Made by a program: the position numbers and the translations under genes. 64,000 nucleotides of DNA, taken from Dugong dugon. Lineage: Eukaryota > Chordata > Mammalia > Sirenia > Dugongidae. The DNA lies in assembly GCA_030035585.1 (NCBI GenBank), contig CM057464.1, positions 79,716,919 to 79,780,918 on the forward strand, in the 5' to 3' direction. The notes below the pieces were generated by a model. It searched no databases and had not been told where the DNA came from. It was given only the letters and a program-made list of their open reading frames with translations. Of this stretch, positions 45,805 to 57,655 are shown piece by piece; within the stretch, counting starts at the first letter, position 1; each line of letters starts with the position of its first letter.

Positions 45805-47770
45805 GAGGAGGATGTTAAGCTGAGATTATACAGTTTTAAAGAAGCAAGTAGGAAATGGCAGCTGATTTTATAGTTGTCGTCCCCTTTTTGCATACTCCAC
45901 CCCCACACACCCTACACTAATAACTCTTGGAAGCGTCTAAGGACAAAAAAATTTTTTATTCATCTTTGTACCACCTCTGATGAAAAACTCCATGTGTTAT
46001 ACATACTAAGGTGTTCAACTGGTTAGTTGATCGAATGTGCCGAATTATAGGTGAATAAAAGGATGTCAGTTTAGGCAATAAATGAGAAAAAGAAAATAAA
46101 TGATTGTTTTTTTGAGGGACAGAGCTATATATATATATACATATTTCTCTTTCTATGTGGAAATGTCTGGATTATTACCAGTGTAAGTAGAGGGATTGAT
46201 GGCCATCTAGTTTTTAGATAGTTACAAGCAACGGGATGGGGAGGAGCTGTCATTTTCTATCAGCTGAACACAGTGCTCCCTGCTGGAGAAGAGCAGAGAA
46301 GATTAGAGCCCTCCAGCCTGCCCCTGCTGCCAAAAATAAAATCCTCTGTCTTTGATTATAGGTCACCTTTTCTCCTTTCAGCCTCTGTCCTTGACTTCAG
46401 TCTCCATTCATTTTCAATTTAACATCTTAATATTTCAGCAGTACTCATTTACTAATAAATGTGCAGCATTGCTATTCGAGTTGAGAGACAGATTTTCAGA
46501 CGTAAGGGTTATGTTTGAAAAAAACAGCCAGCCATTTCTAGGTCCTTTTATGATGATGTAGACCATCAGTTCTCCGGAGAGGAGATGAATCACTGTTTTA
46601 ACAGCTTGACTAAATTCTCTGTTTTTCTGCCTTCAGAGCCCTGGGAAATCTGACATTCAGCCAGCTAATCTTAAGTTAATAAATAAATTCAGACTATTCT
46701 AATATGCCCTTACAATGCATTCCAGTTAGAGTGAAAATAAAGGCAGACATCACAGCAAGGTTTTTTTTATGCTTTTTTTTTTTAACAAGAAAAAATACCT
46801 AGTAAAAATCTCTCATTTTTGTCTCTATGTTTGCAGTGTACTCGGTACAGTTGACCTTTAAACATATATGGAATATACACAGACAGCATATCAAATAAAA
46901 TAAAAGATTTCTTGGTTTTAATGTATGGCATTTAAATACTCTTTTATTGCACTATTTATAAAACTGTTTTATAGAACTCTAAAAAGTATGGGGCTGTTAA
47001 AAAATGTTAATCTTATAATTAATAGTCAGAGGCATACGCTTTCCCCCAGCACAAGGCACTGATATTCTAAATCTGTCATTCTGAACTTTACAGTAGGAGA
47101 CAGCCATCTGCCTGCATGCAGCCATCTAAAACAAAGCAAGAATATATGCTCGTATGTTTTTACTGGTGAGATGCAGGATCATTATGATAAAGTAAGGCAG
47201 CAAGCTTTAGCTAATATGAATTAAGATAGTATGTCTTGAGGGAAACAAAAAGAACATATTAAATCAAGCTGATTATATAATTCAGTGTTATTAGGTGATT
47301 GGATATGAATGATTTGATAAAGTAGATCATATGATGTAATGCCAGACAGAAATTATGTGGATGGGTGACCCATTACTAAGTTCCATAGCCCTAAAAGCCC
47401 TTCCTCCATATTACTGAACCTAGTGCTATTTTAGCTAAGACCTAGAGTTTAATTTATACCTTCATTTTATTGTGAAACATCAAAGTTGTTAAAATAAAAT
47501 ACTTTAACATTCTCTCACAGGTTAAGAATATTAACTGGAAGTAAAAAAAAAGCAAGGCTTGTGAGGAAAAATCAATTTCCAACATATCTTTATGTCTAGA
47601 TGTCTATGCAATTATTTTTTTTCAAGAGTGATGTTCTCTAATCAGCTATGCCTAGTTTTTTTCTGAAATGTAAATCTTTTTACATCTACTTTCTAGATTT
47701 TAGTTTAGCTGAAATCGTTATGGGGATGATGCTACTGTTCAGGTAGATTTCTTTTCAGGTCCCCAATTCT
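45805..47770. other. Repeat-poor sequence, possible conserved noncoding DNA at 46190-46780
   Basis: No transposon recognised. 46190-46780 is of average GC, with AT-rich words such as ctaatcttaagttaataaat, and has none of the decay pattern of nearby repeats. Conservation cannot be judged here. Confidence 0.35.
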
Positions 47771-47777
47771 GCCTGCC

Positions 47778-47992
47778 AGGAGTCCCTGGGTGGCACAAAC
47801 GGGTAAGCACCTGGCTACTTACCAAAAGGCTGACAGATCTCAATCCACCCATAGGTGACTCAGGAGAAAGGCCTGGCAATCCTCTTCTAAAGATCACAGA
47901 CACTGAAAACCCTACAGAGCACAGTTCTACTCTGAAGCACGTGGTGTCTCCATGAGGCAGAATTGACACGACACCAACTGTTTTTTTTGGTT
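47778..47992 (+). mobile_element. AfroSINE, long old variant
   Basis: Head gagtccctgggtggcac, middle aggagaaaggcctggcaatc, tail ctccatgaggcagaattgac. Confidence 0.87.
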
Positions 47993-48129
47993 TAATATAC
48001 CCTCCAGTTTAATTGCTAGGTGGATAATTTATAATACCTTCTTGATTAAAATTTTATTAGACCATCATTAACTTTTTGGTTTTCTGATTTTCAGAAATTT
48101 TAATTTACAAGGAAACCTCTGTTTTCTTC

Positions 48130-48149
48130 CAAAAAAAAAAAAAAAAAAA
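48130..48149. repeat. A-run
   Basis: About 19 uninterrupted A bases. Confidence 0.85.
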
Positions 48150-48259
48150 GCTTCTTATAAACGGATAAAAGAGTGGGACAATTAAGAAATTCAATGTCAT
48201 GCAATCATTTAAATTTGAATTTCTAATTAGTGTGGCAATAAAACATGACGGTTACATGT

Positions 48260-48480
48260 GGAGTCTGAACTCAACCAAAGCTACTTCTAACTCCATCTCT
48301 ACTGTGTGCAAGCTGTGTGACATTGAGTAAGTAATGTAACTCTAGGCTTCAGATTTCTTATTTGTGAAAGGAGGTAGCGAACCTTCTTCAGCAGGGTTGT
48401 TCTGACCATAAAGTGAAGTAAGACGCATGAAGCACTCAGTGCAGTGTCTGATAAGTCACAACTCTTAGCGACAATATTAT
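48260..48480 (+). repeat. MIR SINE relic
   Basis: Word order caagctgtgtgacattgag, ttcagatttcttatttgtg, gttgttctgaccataaag, and gcactcagtgcagtgtctg matches MIR. Confidence 0.75.
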
Positions 48481-48484
48481 GCAA

Positions 48485-50365
48485 ATTTCAGTCCTGAAGC
48501 AAAAGTTCTTGTATTTTAAATGTTGACTGTACTCAACAGGGACTCATGTTAGGAATTATTTTCATAGCAATCTGTCTATTCTACAATTACTTAGTATTTA
48601 ACAAAACATTGTCATCGATTGATTATACCTTAAAGCATTATAGATTCCTAAGTATTATCATACTGAGAATGTTCCTAAGAAATAAATTTTAAAAATATAT
48701 AGAGGCAATATATTTAGGGACTGTTTATTCAAACCAGGTTTGTACCAGTAATCCCCTTCCTCACTGCCCTAATTTAGTTAAAACATTTTGAAGCTGGCAT
48801 AAATCTTGTTTATTGAGATCTACATTTAAAAATTGTTGTACCTGGCCAACTTGAATCATACTGTAAGAAAATCACGTCACGGTACCAGATTGCTGAATTA
48901 TGGGCCTTAGATGGTAGTTATCATCTACCATCTGGATTTTAAAACACATACTATTCTGATTATACGAATTGTATTACGAATTAGAGCTTTAAGTTGAAAA
49001 CACACACTTCTTCATGACTGAAGGTGTAAAGGTACTTTATTCAAACTTAGGTGGAAAATAGTTAAGAAAAAATGGTTCAAAATATCATCTTTACATCTAG
49101 AAATAATATTCCTGATTTTGAAAATGCATATCACATCACACTTTTTAAGTGTTATACTGAAATATTTTACAAGAAAATGAGGCAACAACAGGAAAAAAAA
49201 CAAAATTACAAGCAATATCTACGATAACTAATAATCTAAATATGATATCTAATAATTGAAAAATAGTCTTATTGCATGAGTTTTGTTCAGTATATGTCTC
49301 CGATATTACAGACTAATAGTTTTTTTAATAAAAATGTATTCCTTAATTGACAATAATTCCTTACTCCAGTTTAGTTTCTGAAAATTAAGTACTCAGAAAG
49401 AAACATTCTATAGCAGATTATCTAGTGTTTAGAAAAGCATTGCCATCTGATTGAGTAGCTTTTAAAATACTATAAATTCAACAGGAAAGAGAGTTACAAA
49501 TACAGATGGTAGAAAATGATTAATAATGTTGGCAAAAAATATTTCCAACTCTGAATATAGGAGAGTGAGTCCTCACTCTTTTCTTGAGTTCAATTTCCTA
49601 CAAAACACCAAATATGATTAAACGTCAGCCAAGCCTTGGAGGTTTAACTCGAAATAAACCTAGAATTCCTTTTTCCTAGAGGAAAGTGTAGGTTACTATA
49701 TGAAGTGTTAAAGCCAATGAATATGGAGTTGAAGAGAAAACTGAGGATAAAGCAGGAGAGAGAGAAGCGATGTCATAGGGGGTCATTTCTGGTCTAATAT
49801 GTGTAGGGGACAGAGATAAACTTAATAAATAAGGAATCCTTATTTTATGACATCAATTTCACCATGGTCAGTAAATATGGAATTTTTTCTTAATTTTAAA
49901 ATATCAAAGTATGTTTTTAAGGAAAGGTAAGGAGGATGTTCTTCTAAGACTCCACCTAGCACAAATTAAAAAAAGAAAATTTTCTCTGCAGTCACACTGC
50001 TCTCAATTAGAGTTACAAATGATTAAGTGTGAATCTTAAAGAGCTTTACAACCCAAATAATCTCCCTATACCTAGATTTGTAGAATGTAACATAAAATGC
50101 CTCAAATTGTATCAGAAGAAGGCAAACCTCATAATACTTTGCAGACATGAAATATTCATCCAAAAATCAAGCCATAGAGATGTGTCTTCAAAAACATTTT
50201 GCAACTTAAAAATTAGTCTTTGAAGGAAACCTCCATGCTGTTTTATAATGAACATGAAAATAGACCATGTTTCCATTTCTGTGCTTTTTGTTCTATTTGT
50301 TTGTTTAGTCAGCTCAATATTAAGATATTCATAGAAGTCTCATAAGGTCATTTGGGAAGAAAACT
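48485..50365. other. AT-rich sequence without recognised features
   Basis: No repeat family or exon recognised over about 1.9 kb. Confidence 0.5.
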
Positions 50366-50549
50366 TGAATAACATATGACTAAAGTGTGTCTCAGTGGTT
50401 TGCAATTGGCTGCTAACTTAAAAGTTGGCAGTTCCAACTCACCCAGCTGCTCCAGGGAAGAAAAGCCTGGCAATCTGCTTCTGTAAAGATTGTTGCCAAG
50501 AAAATCCTAGGAAGCAGTTCTACTCTGTAACACACTGGGTCACCATGAG

Positions 50550-50807
50550 ACCTTTCTGACATTTTCTGCCCTTTTAGAAGCAGATTGCCAGGCCTTTCTT
50601 CTAAGGTGATGCTAACCCATTGCCATCCAGTTGATTCTGACTCATAGTGACCCTATAGGACAGGCATAGTAGAACTGCTCCGTAGGGTTTCCAAGGAATG
50701 GCTGGTGGATTTGAACTGATGACCTTTTGGTTAGCAGCCAAGCTCTTCACCAAAATGCCATCGCCAACCTTTTGGTTAGTAGTCAGAAGGCTTAACTGTT
50801 TGCCCCC
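50550..50807 (-). mobile_element. AfroSINE variant, middle layer
   Basis: Reverse-complement copy: gaagcagattgccaggcc, ttcttctaaggtg, then after the inner insert ccttttggttagtagtcag and gcttaactgtttgc. Confidence 0.8.
50609..50764 (-). mobile_element. AfroSINE, inner layer
   Basis: Complete short form: aacccattgccatccagttg to caagctcttcaccaaaatgcc. It is less diverged than its two hosts. Confidence 0.85.
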
Positions 50808-50845
50808 ATTGGATTTGACTCAAGGGCAACTGTTTTTTTTTGGAA

Positions 50846-51303
50846 GGTGCACCTGACCCAAGCCACGGTATTGTCAATCACCTCATAAGCATGTGAAAGT
50901 TGGATATGAAGCAGTAAGGCCGAAGAAGAATTGATGCATCAGAACTGTGGTGTTTGTGAAGAGTATTCAATATTTCCTGGAGTGCCAAGAGAACAAACAA
51001 ACCAGTCTTAGAAGAAACACAACCAGAAAGTTTCTTAAAAGCAAAGATGGTGAGACTCCAACTCACTTACTTTAGACATGTCGTCAGGAAAGACCAATCG
51101 CTAGAAAAGGGTTTCATGTTTGGTAAAGCAGAGGACAAACAAAAATGAGGGAAATCCTCCATAAAATGGACCGACACAACAGCCACAACAGTGGACTCAC
51201 GCATACCAAGGATCATGAAGATGGCTCAGGACTGGGCAATATTTTGTTCTGTCATACATAAGGTCTCCGAGGTTGGAGCAGACTCTATGGCAACTAACAA
51301 CAA
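50846..51303 (+). mobile_element. 5'-truncated RTE LINE, diverged subfamily
   Basis: RTE 3' sequence: gtgcacctgacccaagccac, catgtgaaagttgga, ttagaagaaacacaacc, catgtcgtcaggaaagacc, actgggcaatattttgttc, ending caactaacaacaat. Many stops. Confidence 0.87.
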
Positions 51304-51317
51304 TCTTTGAGTTAACT

Positions 51318-51483
51318 TTGTTGTTGTTGTTGTTAGGTGCCGTCGAGTTGGTTCCGACTCGTAGTGACACTATAGGACAGAGTAGAACTGCCCTATAGGG
51401 TTTCCAAGGAGTGGCTGGTGGATTTGAACTGCTGGCCTTTTGGTTAGCAGCCAAGCTCTTAACCACTGTGCCACTAGGGTTCC
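51318..51483 (-). mobile_element. AfroSINE
   Basis: Complete, with tail gttgttgttaggtgccgtcg, which is the RTE-like form of the tail. Flanking duplication gagttaacttt and gaattaacttt. Confidence 0.93.
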
Positions 51484-51489
51484 ACGAAT

Positions 51490-52178
51490 TAACTTTAAGA
51501 AGTTCTAAATGTTGGCACTAAAAAAGGTAGCTATTTAAAACAATCAGGTAAATAATGTTAAGTTTTGTCCTCTTAATCTGAATCATTATCCAAGTTATCT
51601 CCATCCCCAACTCCCTAATTTAGAGCCAGTGATCAGTATTATATAGACAAGAATGACACTTTCCAAGTATCAGTATAGGCAGATGCATTCAGTTTTATCC
51701 CGACTGAAGATGTTTGTAAACTGGCCCAGGCGTTTCTGCTTCTAGTTTCTACCCAGCAGTGCCTTAATTAAAAGAAAACCTCTTCGGAGGCTATTAGATG
51801 TTGACAATAGCAGAATGTTTGTTGATTCATAAATAGCTTCATTTATGCTAAAATCATATTCTTAAGCATCAAAAAAGAATGTAATCTTCTTAAATGCCAA
51901 AATAATTTAGATATGGGCATCTGCTGGTGAAATATAAAAATGTAGTAATTTGATCAGCAATGAAGCAATAAAAATAGTATTAATAAGATCCTAATTGTGT
52001 CTATGGTGACAAAGGATAGTTTCATCATAATTTTAGAGGTGACTACATAAATAACACTACATTTCAATTTTAATTCTGATTTTACGTAGTAATTGAAAAT
52101 ACATTTTGAAAAGCGATCTTAATGCAGAAAAAAAATCCTTAAGTTTGCTTCTACAGTACCAGCTGAAAGAGTTCTATC
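51490..52178. other. Sequence without recognised features
   Basis: AT-rich, nothing recognised. Confidence 0.45.
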
Positions 52179-52192
52179 TGAACTCATTTTTA

Positions 52193-53017
52193 GAATTTTT
52201 TTATTTTTATTTTTTATTGTACTTTAGATGAAGGTTTATAGAACAAATAGTTTCTCATTAAACAGTTAGTACACATATTGTTTTATGACAATGGTTAATA
52301 AGCCCCGGAGACGTCAACACTGTCCCATCTCAACCTTGGGTTTCCTATTACCAGCTTTCCTGTTCCCTCCTGCCTTCTAGTCCTTGTCCATGGACTGTTG
52401 TGCCCCATTAGTCTTGTTCTGTTTTATGGGGCTGTCTGATCTTTGGCTGAATGGCGAACATTGGGAGTGACTTCATTACTGAGCTAAAATGGTGTCCAGG
52501 GACCATACTTTCAGGGTTTCTCCAGTCTCTGTCAGGCCTGTAAGTCTAGTCTTTTTTTGTGAGTTAGAATTTTGTTCTGTATTTTTCTCCAGCTCTGTTT
52601 GGGACCCTCTGTTGTGATCCTGGTCAGAGCAGCCAGTGGTGGTAGCTGGGCACCACCTAGTTGTACTGGACTCAGTCTGATGGAGGCTGTGGTAGTTGTG
52701 GTCCATTAGTCCTTTGGACTAATCTTTCCCTGTTAGCTTGTTTTCTTCATTCTCCCTTGCTCCCAAAGGGGTGAGACCAGTAGAGTATCTTAGATGGCTG
52801 CTCACAGACTTTTAAGACCCCAGACACTACTCACCAAGGTAGGATGTAGAACATTTTCTTTATAGACTGTGTTAAGCCAATTGAGCTAGATGTTTCCCAA
52901 GACCATGGTCCCCACAGCCCTCCACCCTGCAATTCAGTTCCTCAGGGAGTTTGGATGTGTCTATGGAGCTTCCATGACCTTTCCTTGTGTAAGTTGTGCT
53001 GGCTTCCCCAGTATTGT
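52193..53017 (-). mobile_element. 5'-truncated L1 3' UTR next to the EYS exon
   Basis: Sequence matches the L1 3' UTR at 54.9-55.7 kb. The poly(A) appears as T/A-rich sequence at 52193-52225. The flanking duplication tgaactcattttta occurs at 52179-52192 and 53018-53031. It lies 151 bases beyond the splice donor of the exon, in the same orientation as the gene. It has only one terminal 3' unit, unlike the two L1s at 54-59 kb. Confidence 0.92.
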
Positions 53018-53117
53018 TGAACTCATTTTTAAATAAAATTATACAGATGTTTCTTGCTTGTGTTAGTATTCATCGAAATGTTTACAATGTGTTTTACTTC
53101 TTTTCCTCCTCTGGAGA

Positions 53118-53141
53118 ATTAAAAAAAAAAAAAAGAAAGAA
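53118..53141. repeat. A-rich tract in the intron close to the exon donor
   Basis: A run of A with a few G bases lies about 30-50 bases downstream of the splice donor; on the sense strand it reads as a pyrimidine-rich tract. Confidence 0.6.
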
Positions 53142-53168
53142 ATGCAGAGGATAATGAAGACTGATTAC

Positions 53169-53401
53169 CTTTCTCACAGAAACGGCCAGTGAAATGTAGT
53201 GGACAGTCACACTGAAATGAGGCTGCACCACTTGAGAGGAAGACGGGATGGCAGGTGCCGCCATTGTGGCACACATCCTCCTGGCACACCAATGGTGCTG
53301 GAGGAGAGGTGCTGTGGGCAGTCCACACAGAGTCAGGCCCCTCTGTCACTCCAGAAGGAGCAAAGAAGGGGGCTGTCGGAGAGGGAGTAGAATCCTGGGA
53401 T
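53169..53401 (-). CDS. EYS: Internal coding exon with one EGF-like domain, probable EYS (eyes shut homolog)
   Basis: This is the only host coding exon I can support. It encodes 77 whole codons plus one split-codon base at each end (233 bp). Residues 1-38 are rich in Ser, Thr and Pro. Residues 39-75 form a complete six-cysteine EGF-like module, with Cys at 39, 44, 50, 64, 66 and 75, the CHNGGTC signature, and the closing motif FTGRFCEK. There is no calcium-binding Asp/Asn signature. The acceptor AG at 53402-53403 follows a long pyrimidine tract, and the donor reads AAAG|gtaatc with GT at 53167-53168. The intron phases are 2 upstream and 1 downstream. From family knowledge, EYS is a secreted photoreceptor protein of many EGF and laminin-G domains, with an EGF module after a long Ser/Thr-rich spacer and just before the first laminin-G domain; this exon matches that place. 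The assignment rests on remembered similarity. Another EGF protein such as a slit, crumbs or agrin relative is possible but fits less well. No laminin-G exon is visible downstream in the window. Confidence 0.68.
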
Positions 53402-53404
53402 CTG

Positions 53405-54030
53405 TGGTTTGTAAACACAAAAGGAAAGAAAATATAAGTAAAAGTATCAGGAACTCTAATAGTAATAATAGAAATTTTGGTTTAAAATAAGAGAGAATAA
53501 AAACAATATAATCCAAGGCTTAACTGAGGGCACACAGAATTATAATGTTTGTTTTGCAATTGTGGAATTTTTAAGTATTAAAAATGTCTAATCACGTGTT
53601 GTGACCCTTAATGAATCATGAAGCTGTAGTCAATCTACTTGGCTCTGAAAAACTAAATTTCTTCAGAGTAGTAGGAAACTTAGATGAATTAGCCTTCATA
53701 ACTCTAAAAGTCAGTTTTCTTATGTAAAGGTATCAAAATTTGGCATAAACATCGTTCTGCTTTGGTTATTCCAAACCCCATGAGCCTAAGATCACAAAAT
53801 CAGACTGTGTAAAATTTTAATGGTAAAACTGCTTGTGCTTGAACTATTTCTAGGTTGAATGCTTGAAACATGCACTCAAAGTGACTTGCATCTGTTTCTA
53901 GTAGTTTTCCAAGAGATACCTTAGCAACGCCCACAAAAGATTTCTTATTTTTTTCACAGATTTTTACTACCAGTTGAATTTTTTTTTCTTTAATAAATAA
54001 TGAACAAAGAAATTCTCTCTGAATTAAGTT
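53405..54030. other. Upstream intron flank, no further gene recognised
   Basis: AT-rich sequence. The exon frame stays open to a stop at 53484-53482 but becomes pyrimidine-rich directly before the AG, so it is read as intron. A 111-codon open frame at 53800-54135 on the minus strand has no recognisable domain and partly overlaps an L2 relic. Confidence 0.5.
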
Positions 54031-54034
54031 GAAA

Positions 54035-54335
54035 TTCTTTACTCTGGCATTTAAAGGCACTTGACAATCTAATTCCTCCCTGCTTTTCCAGTCTATTCTA
54101 TCATTATCCCTAATAAGTATCTTAACTTCTCTCAAACCAAATAAGTTTACTCTTCTCTAAAGACCAGGAGCTTTCCTGATTTTGGAAGCTTGTTCAAGTC
54201 ACTTTCTACGCATTTTAGTTCTTCTCTTACTTCTGAATTTTATGTATAGTGCTAAGTTCACATCAATATTATTCCTTCCACATAGCATTCTTGGTTTCCC
54301 CTGGCCCACGAAGATCTTTCTCTAGTATCTAAAAT
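54035..54335 (+). repeat. L2 LINE relic
   Basis: The order of short words resembles the L2 3' region: aaaggcacttgacaatct, then cctccctgcttttccagtct, then cttccacatagcattcttgg. It is very diverged. Confidence 0.4.
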
Positions 54336-54619
54336 TCCATAGCATGTCATGGCTAGAATATTTATGATGTAGTATAGTTATTATTATATATGCAATCTCC
54401 CCTCAGTCAGCTCTTCAGTGATCCTTGTTTCCCCACACTCCCTCACACGCAGATTCCTCATGTTGGCAGAATTCCTTATTCAGATTAAAGATGTTGTAAA
54501 TATTGGTTGAATAAATATCCTTGGTGTACTCTGGAGTGTTCCATACTGGTTGAGAAGAAGTAGTGTTGAAATTTTTATTTAATATAATCATGAGATAATT
54601 ATTTTTTTTCATTTTTTTT

Positions 54620-55799
54620 TTAAATTTTTTACTGTACTTCAGGTGAAGGCTTACAGAACAAATAGTTTCTCATGAAACAGTAGTACACATGTTGTTTTAT
54701 GACATTGGTTAACAACCCCACAACATATCAACCCTCTAACTTCTCAAACTTTTTTTTTTTTGGTGAAAATACACATAGCCAAAGATACACTATTTCAAAA
54801 ATTTCTACATGCACAGTTAAGTGGCATTGACTACACTCTTCCAATTGTGCTGTCATTCTCACTTACGATCAAGGCTTACAGAACAAAATAGTTTCTCATT
54901 TAACAGTTACTAAAAATGTTGCCCTACGACAATAGTTAACAATCTCACAACACATCAACAATATCCTTAATCAACCTTGGGTTCTCCATCACCAGCTTCC
55001 CTGTCCCCTTCTGCCTTCTGGCCCTTGTCACTGGACTCCTGTACCTCGTTAGTCTCATTTGGTTTTACGGGGCTGTCCACTCCCAGGCTGAACAGTGAAC
55101 CTCGGAGGTAACTTCATCACTGAGCTAAAAGGGTGTCTGGGGACCATAGTCTCAGGGTTTTTCCAGTCTCCTTTAGGTAAGTAAATCTGGTCTTTTTTTT
55201 TTTTTTTTTTTTTGTGAGTTAGAATTATGCTCAACGTCCTTCTCCAGCTCTGTCCAGAACCCTCTGTTGTGATCCTGGTCAGAGCAGTCAGTGGTGGTAG
55301 CCGGGCACCATCAGCTGTACAGGACTCAGTCTGGTGGAGGCCTTGGTAGCTGTGGACAATTAGTCCTTTGGACTAACCTTTTCCTTGTATCATGTTCTCT
55401 TCATTCTGCCTTGCTCCTGAAGGGATGACACCAGTGGAGTATCTTAGATGGCCACTCACAGGCTTTTAAGACCCCAGACACTACTCACCAAGGTAGGATG
55501 TAGAGCATTGTCTTTATAAGCTCTGTCATGCCAACTGAGCTAGATTTTCCCCGAGACCATAGTCCCCACAGCCCTCCGCCCAGCAATTCACTCCTTCAGG
55601 GAGTTTGGATGTGTCTATGGGGTTTCCATGACCTTTACTTGTACAAGTTGTGCTAGTTTCCCCTGTATTATGTACTGTCTCACCCTTCACCCAAGATACC
55701 ACTTATCTATTGCCTATGTAGTATTTCCCACCCACCCCTCCCATCCCTGGTAACCAACAAAAATTGTTACATTTTGTGTGTGAACTTTTTCATGGGATT
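54620..55799 (-). mobile_element. L1 3' UTR of the interrupted minus-strand copy, with duplicated 3' end
   Basis: This 3' UTR matches the UTR at 58265-59449 in inverted orientation. It ends at the left in two related terminal units (about 54871-54960 and 54640-54742), separated by an A-rich tract (54750-54761) and a short unrelated stretch. The simple L1 tail at 52193-53017 has only one such unit. The T-rich segment just left of 54640 is the poly(A) tail. Confidence 0.82.
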
Positions 55800-56843
55800 T
55801 TACAATAGAGGTCTCATACAATATTTGTCCTTTTGTGATTGACTTATTTCACTCAGCATAATGTCCTCTAGTTTCATCCATGTTATGAGATGCTTCACAG
55901 ATTCATTGTTGTTCTTTCTTGTTGCATAGTACTCCACTGTGTGTATGTACCATAGTTTGTTTATCCATTCTTCTGTGGATGGGCATTTAGGTTGTTTATA
56001 TCGTTTTGCTATCGTGAACAATGCTGCCATGAACATAGGTGTGCATATGTCTATTCGAGTGATGACTCTTATTTCTCTAGGATATATTCCTAGGAGTGGA
56101 ATTGCTGCATCGAATGGTATGTCTATTTCTAGCTTTCTGAGGAAGCGCCATATCATTTTCCAAAATGGTTGTATCATTTTGCATTCCCACCAGCAGTACA
56201 TAAGTGTTCCAATCTCCCCGCAGCCCTCCAACATTTGTTATTTCCAGGGTGTTTGATTTGTGCCAGTAATGCTGGGGTGAGATGGTATCTCATTGTGGTT
56301 CTAATTTGCATTTCTCTAATGGCTAGTGATCGCGAGCATTTCCTCATGTGTCTGTTGACCATTTAAATGTCTTCTTTGGTGAACTGTCTGTTCATTTCCT
56401 TTGCCCATTTTTTAATAGGATTATTTGTCTTTTTGTTGTAGAGGTGTTGGCTTTTCTTGTAGATTATGGAGATTAGACCTTTGTCTGACTTGTACTGCCC
56501 AAAATTTTTTTCCCAGTCTGTAGGTTCTCTTTTGACTCTTTTGGTGAAGTCTTTTGAAGAGCATAGGTGTTTGCTTTTTAGAAGATCCCAGTTATCTAGC
56601 TTATCTATTGGGGTTTGTGCATTGATGGCTATGGTTTATATCCTGTTAATGCCATGTTTTAAGGCCTGAAGTGTTGGTCCTATTTTTCTTCTATGAACTT
56701 TATAGTTTTAGACTTTATATTCAGGTCTTTGATCCATTTTGAGTTGTTTTTGTGTATGGCATGAAGTATGGGTCCTGTTTCATTTTTTTGCAGATGGATA
56801 TCCAGTTTTGCCAGCACCATTTGTTAAAAAGACTGTCTTTTCC
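55800..56843 (-). pseudogene. L1 ORF2 C-terminal region of the interrupted copy
   Basis: The continuation of the minus-strand ORF2 on the far side of the inserted L1. The best open stretch, 56234-55800, encodes the L1 C-terminal signature: [15 protein letters not shown], then LLGIYPREI, then [16 protein letters not shown], ending in SQSQKDKYCMRPLL. The same segment occurs on the plus strand in the inserted copy at 57656-58264. Confidence 0.9.
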
Positions 56844-57655
56844 ACATACCATGCTCATGGATAGGCAGACTCAACATTGTGAAAATGACAATTCTACCCA
56901 AAGCAATTTACAGTTACAATGCAATCCCGATCCAAATACCAACAACATTCTTCAAAGAGATGGAAAAACTAATCATTAACTTTATATGGAAAGGGAAGAA
57001 GTCCCGAATAAATAAAGCACTACTGAAGAAGAAGAATGAAGTTGGAGGACTCACACTACCTGACTTCTGAACCTATTACACAGCTACAGTAGTCAAAATA
57101 GCCTGGTACTGGTACAATGACAGAGACATTGACCAATGGAACAAAATTGAGACCCCAGATGTAAATCCATCCACCTACGGTCACCTGATCTTTGACAAGG
57201 GCCCAAAGTCCATGAAATGGGGAAAAGACAGTCTTTTAACAAATGGTGCTGGCAAAACTGGATATCCATCTGAAAAAAAATGAAACAGGACCCATACCTC
57301 ACACAGTATACAAAAACTACTTCCAAATGGATCAAAGACCTGAATATAAAGTCTAAAACTATAAAGTTCATAGAAGAAAAATAGGACCAACACTTCAGGC
57401 CTTAATACATGGCATTAACAGGATATAAACCATAGCCATCAATGCACAAACCCCAATAGATAAGCTAGATAACTGGGATCTTCTAAAAAGCAAACACCTA
57501 TGCTCTTCAAAAGACTTCACCAAAAGAGTCAAAAGAGAACCTACAGACTGGGAAAAAAATTTTGGACAGTACAAGTCAGACAAAGGTCTAATCTCCATAA
57601 TCTACAAGAAAAGCCAACACCTCTACAACAAAAAGACAAATAATCCTATTAAAAA

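Larger units (their letters stand above)
50370..50841 (+). mobile_element. AfroSINE variant, outer layer of a three-SINE nest
   Basis: Starts near gtgtctcagtggtttgc, runs to gtcaccatgag at 50549, and resumes at 50808 with attggatttgactcaaggg and a T-rich end. Confidence 0.8.

Noticed and set aside
47739-47969. 76-codon open frame on the minus strand
   Set aside because: Antisense of an AfroSINE.
53800-54135. 111-codon open frame on the minus strand near the exon
   Set aside because: No domain, AT-rich codons, no splice logic, and it overlaps an L2-like relic. It is probably chance.
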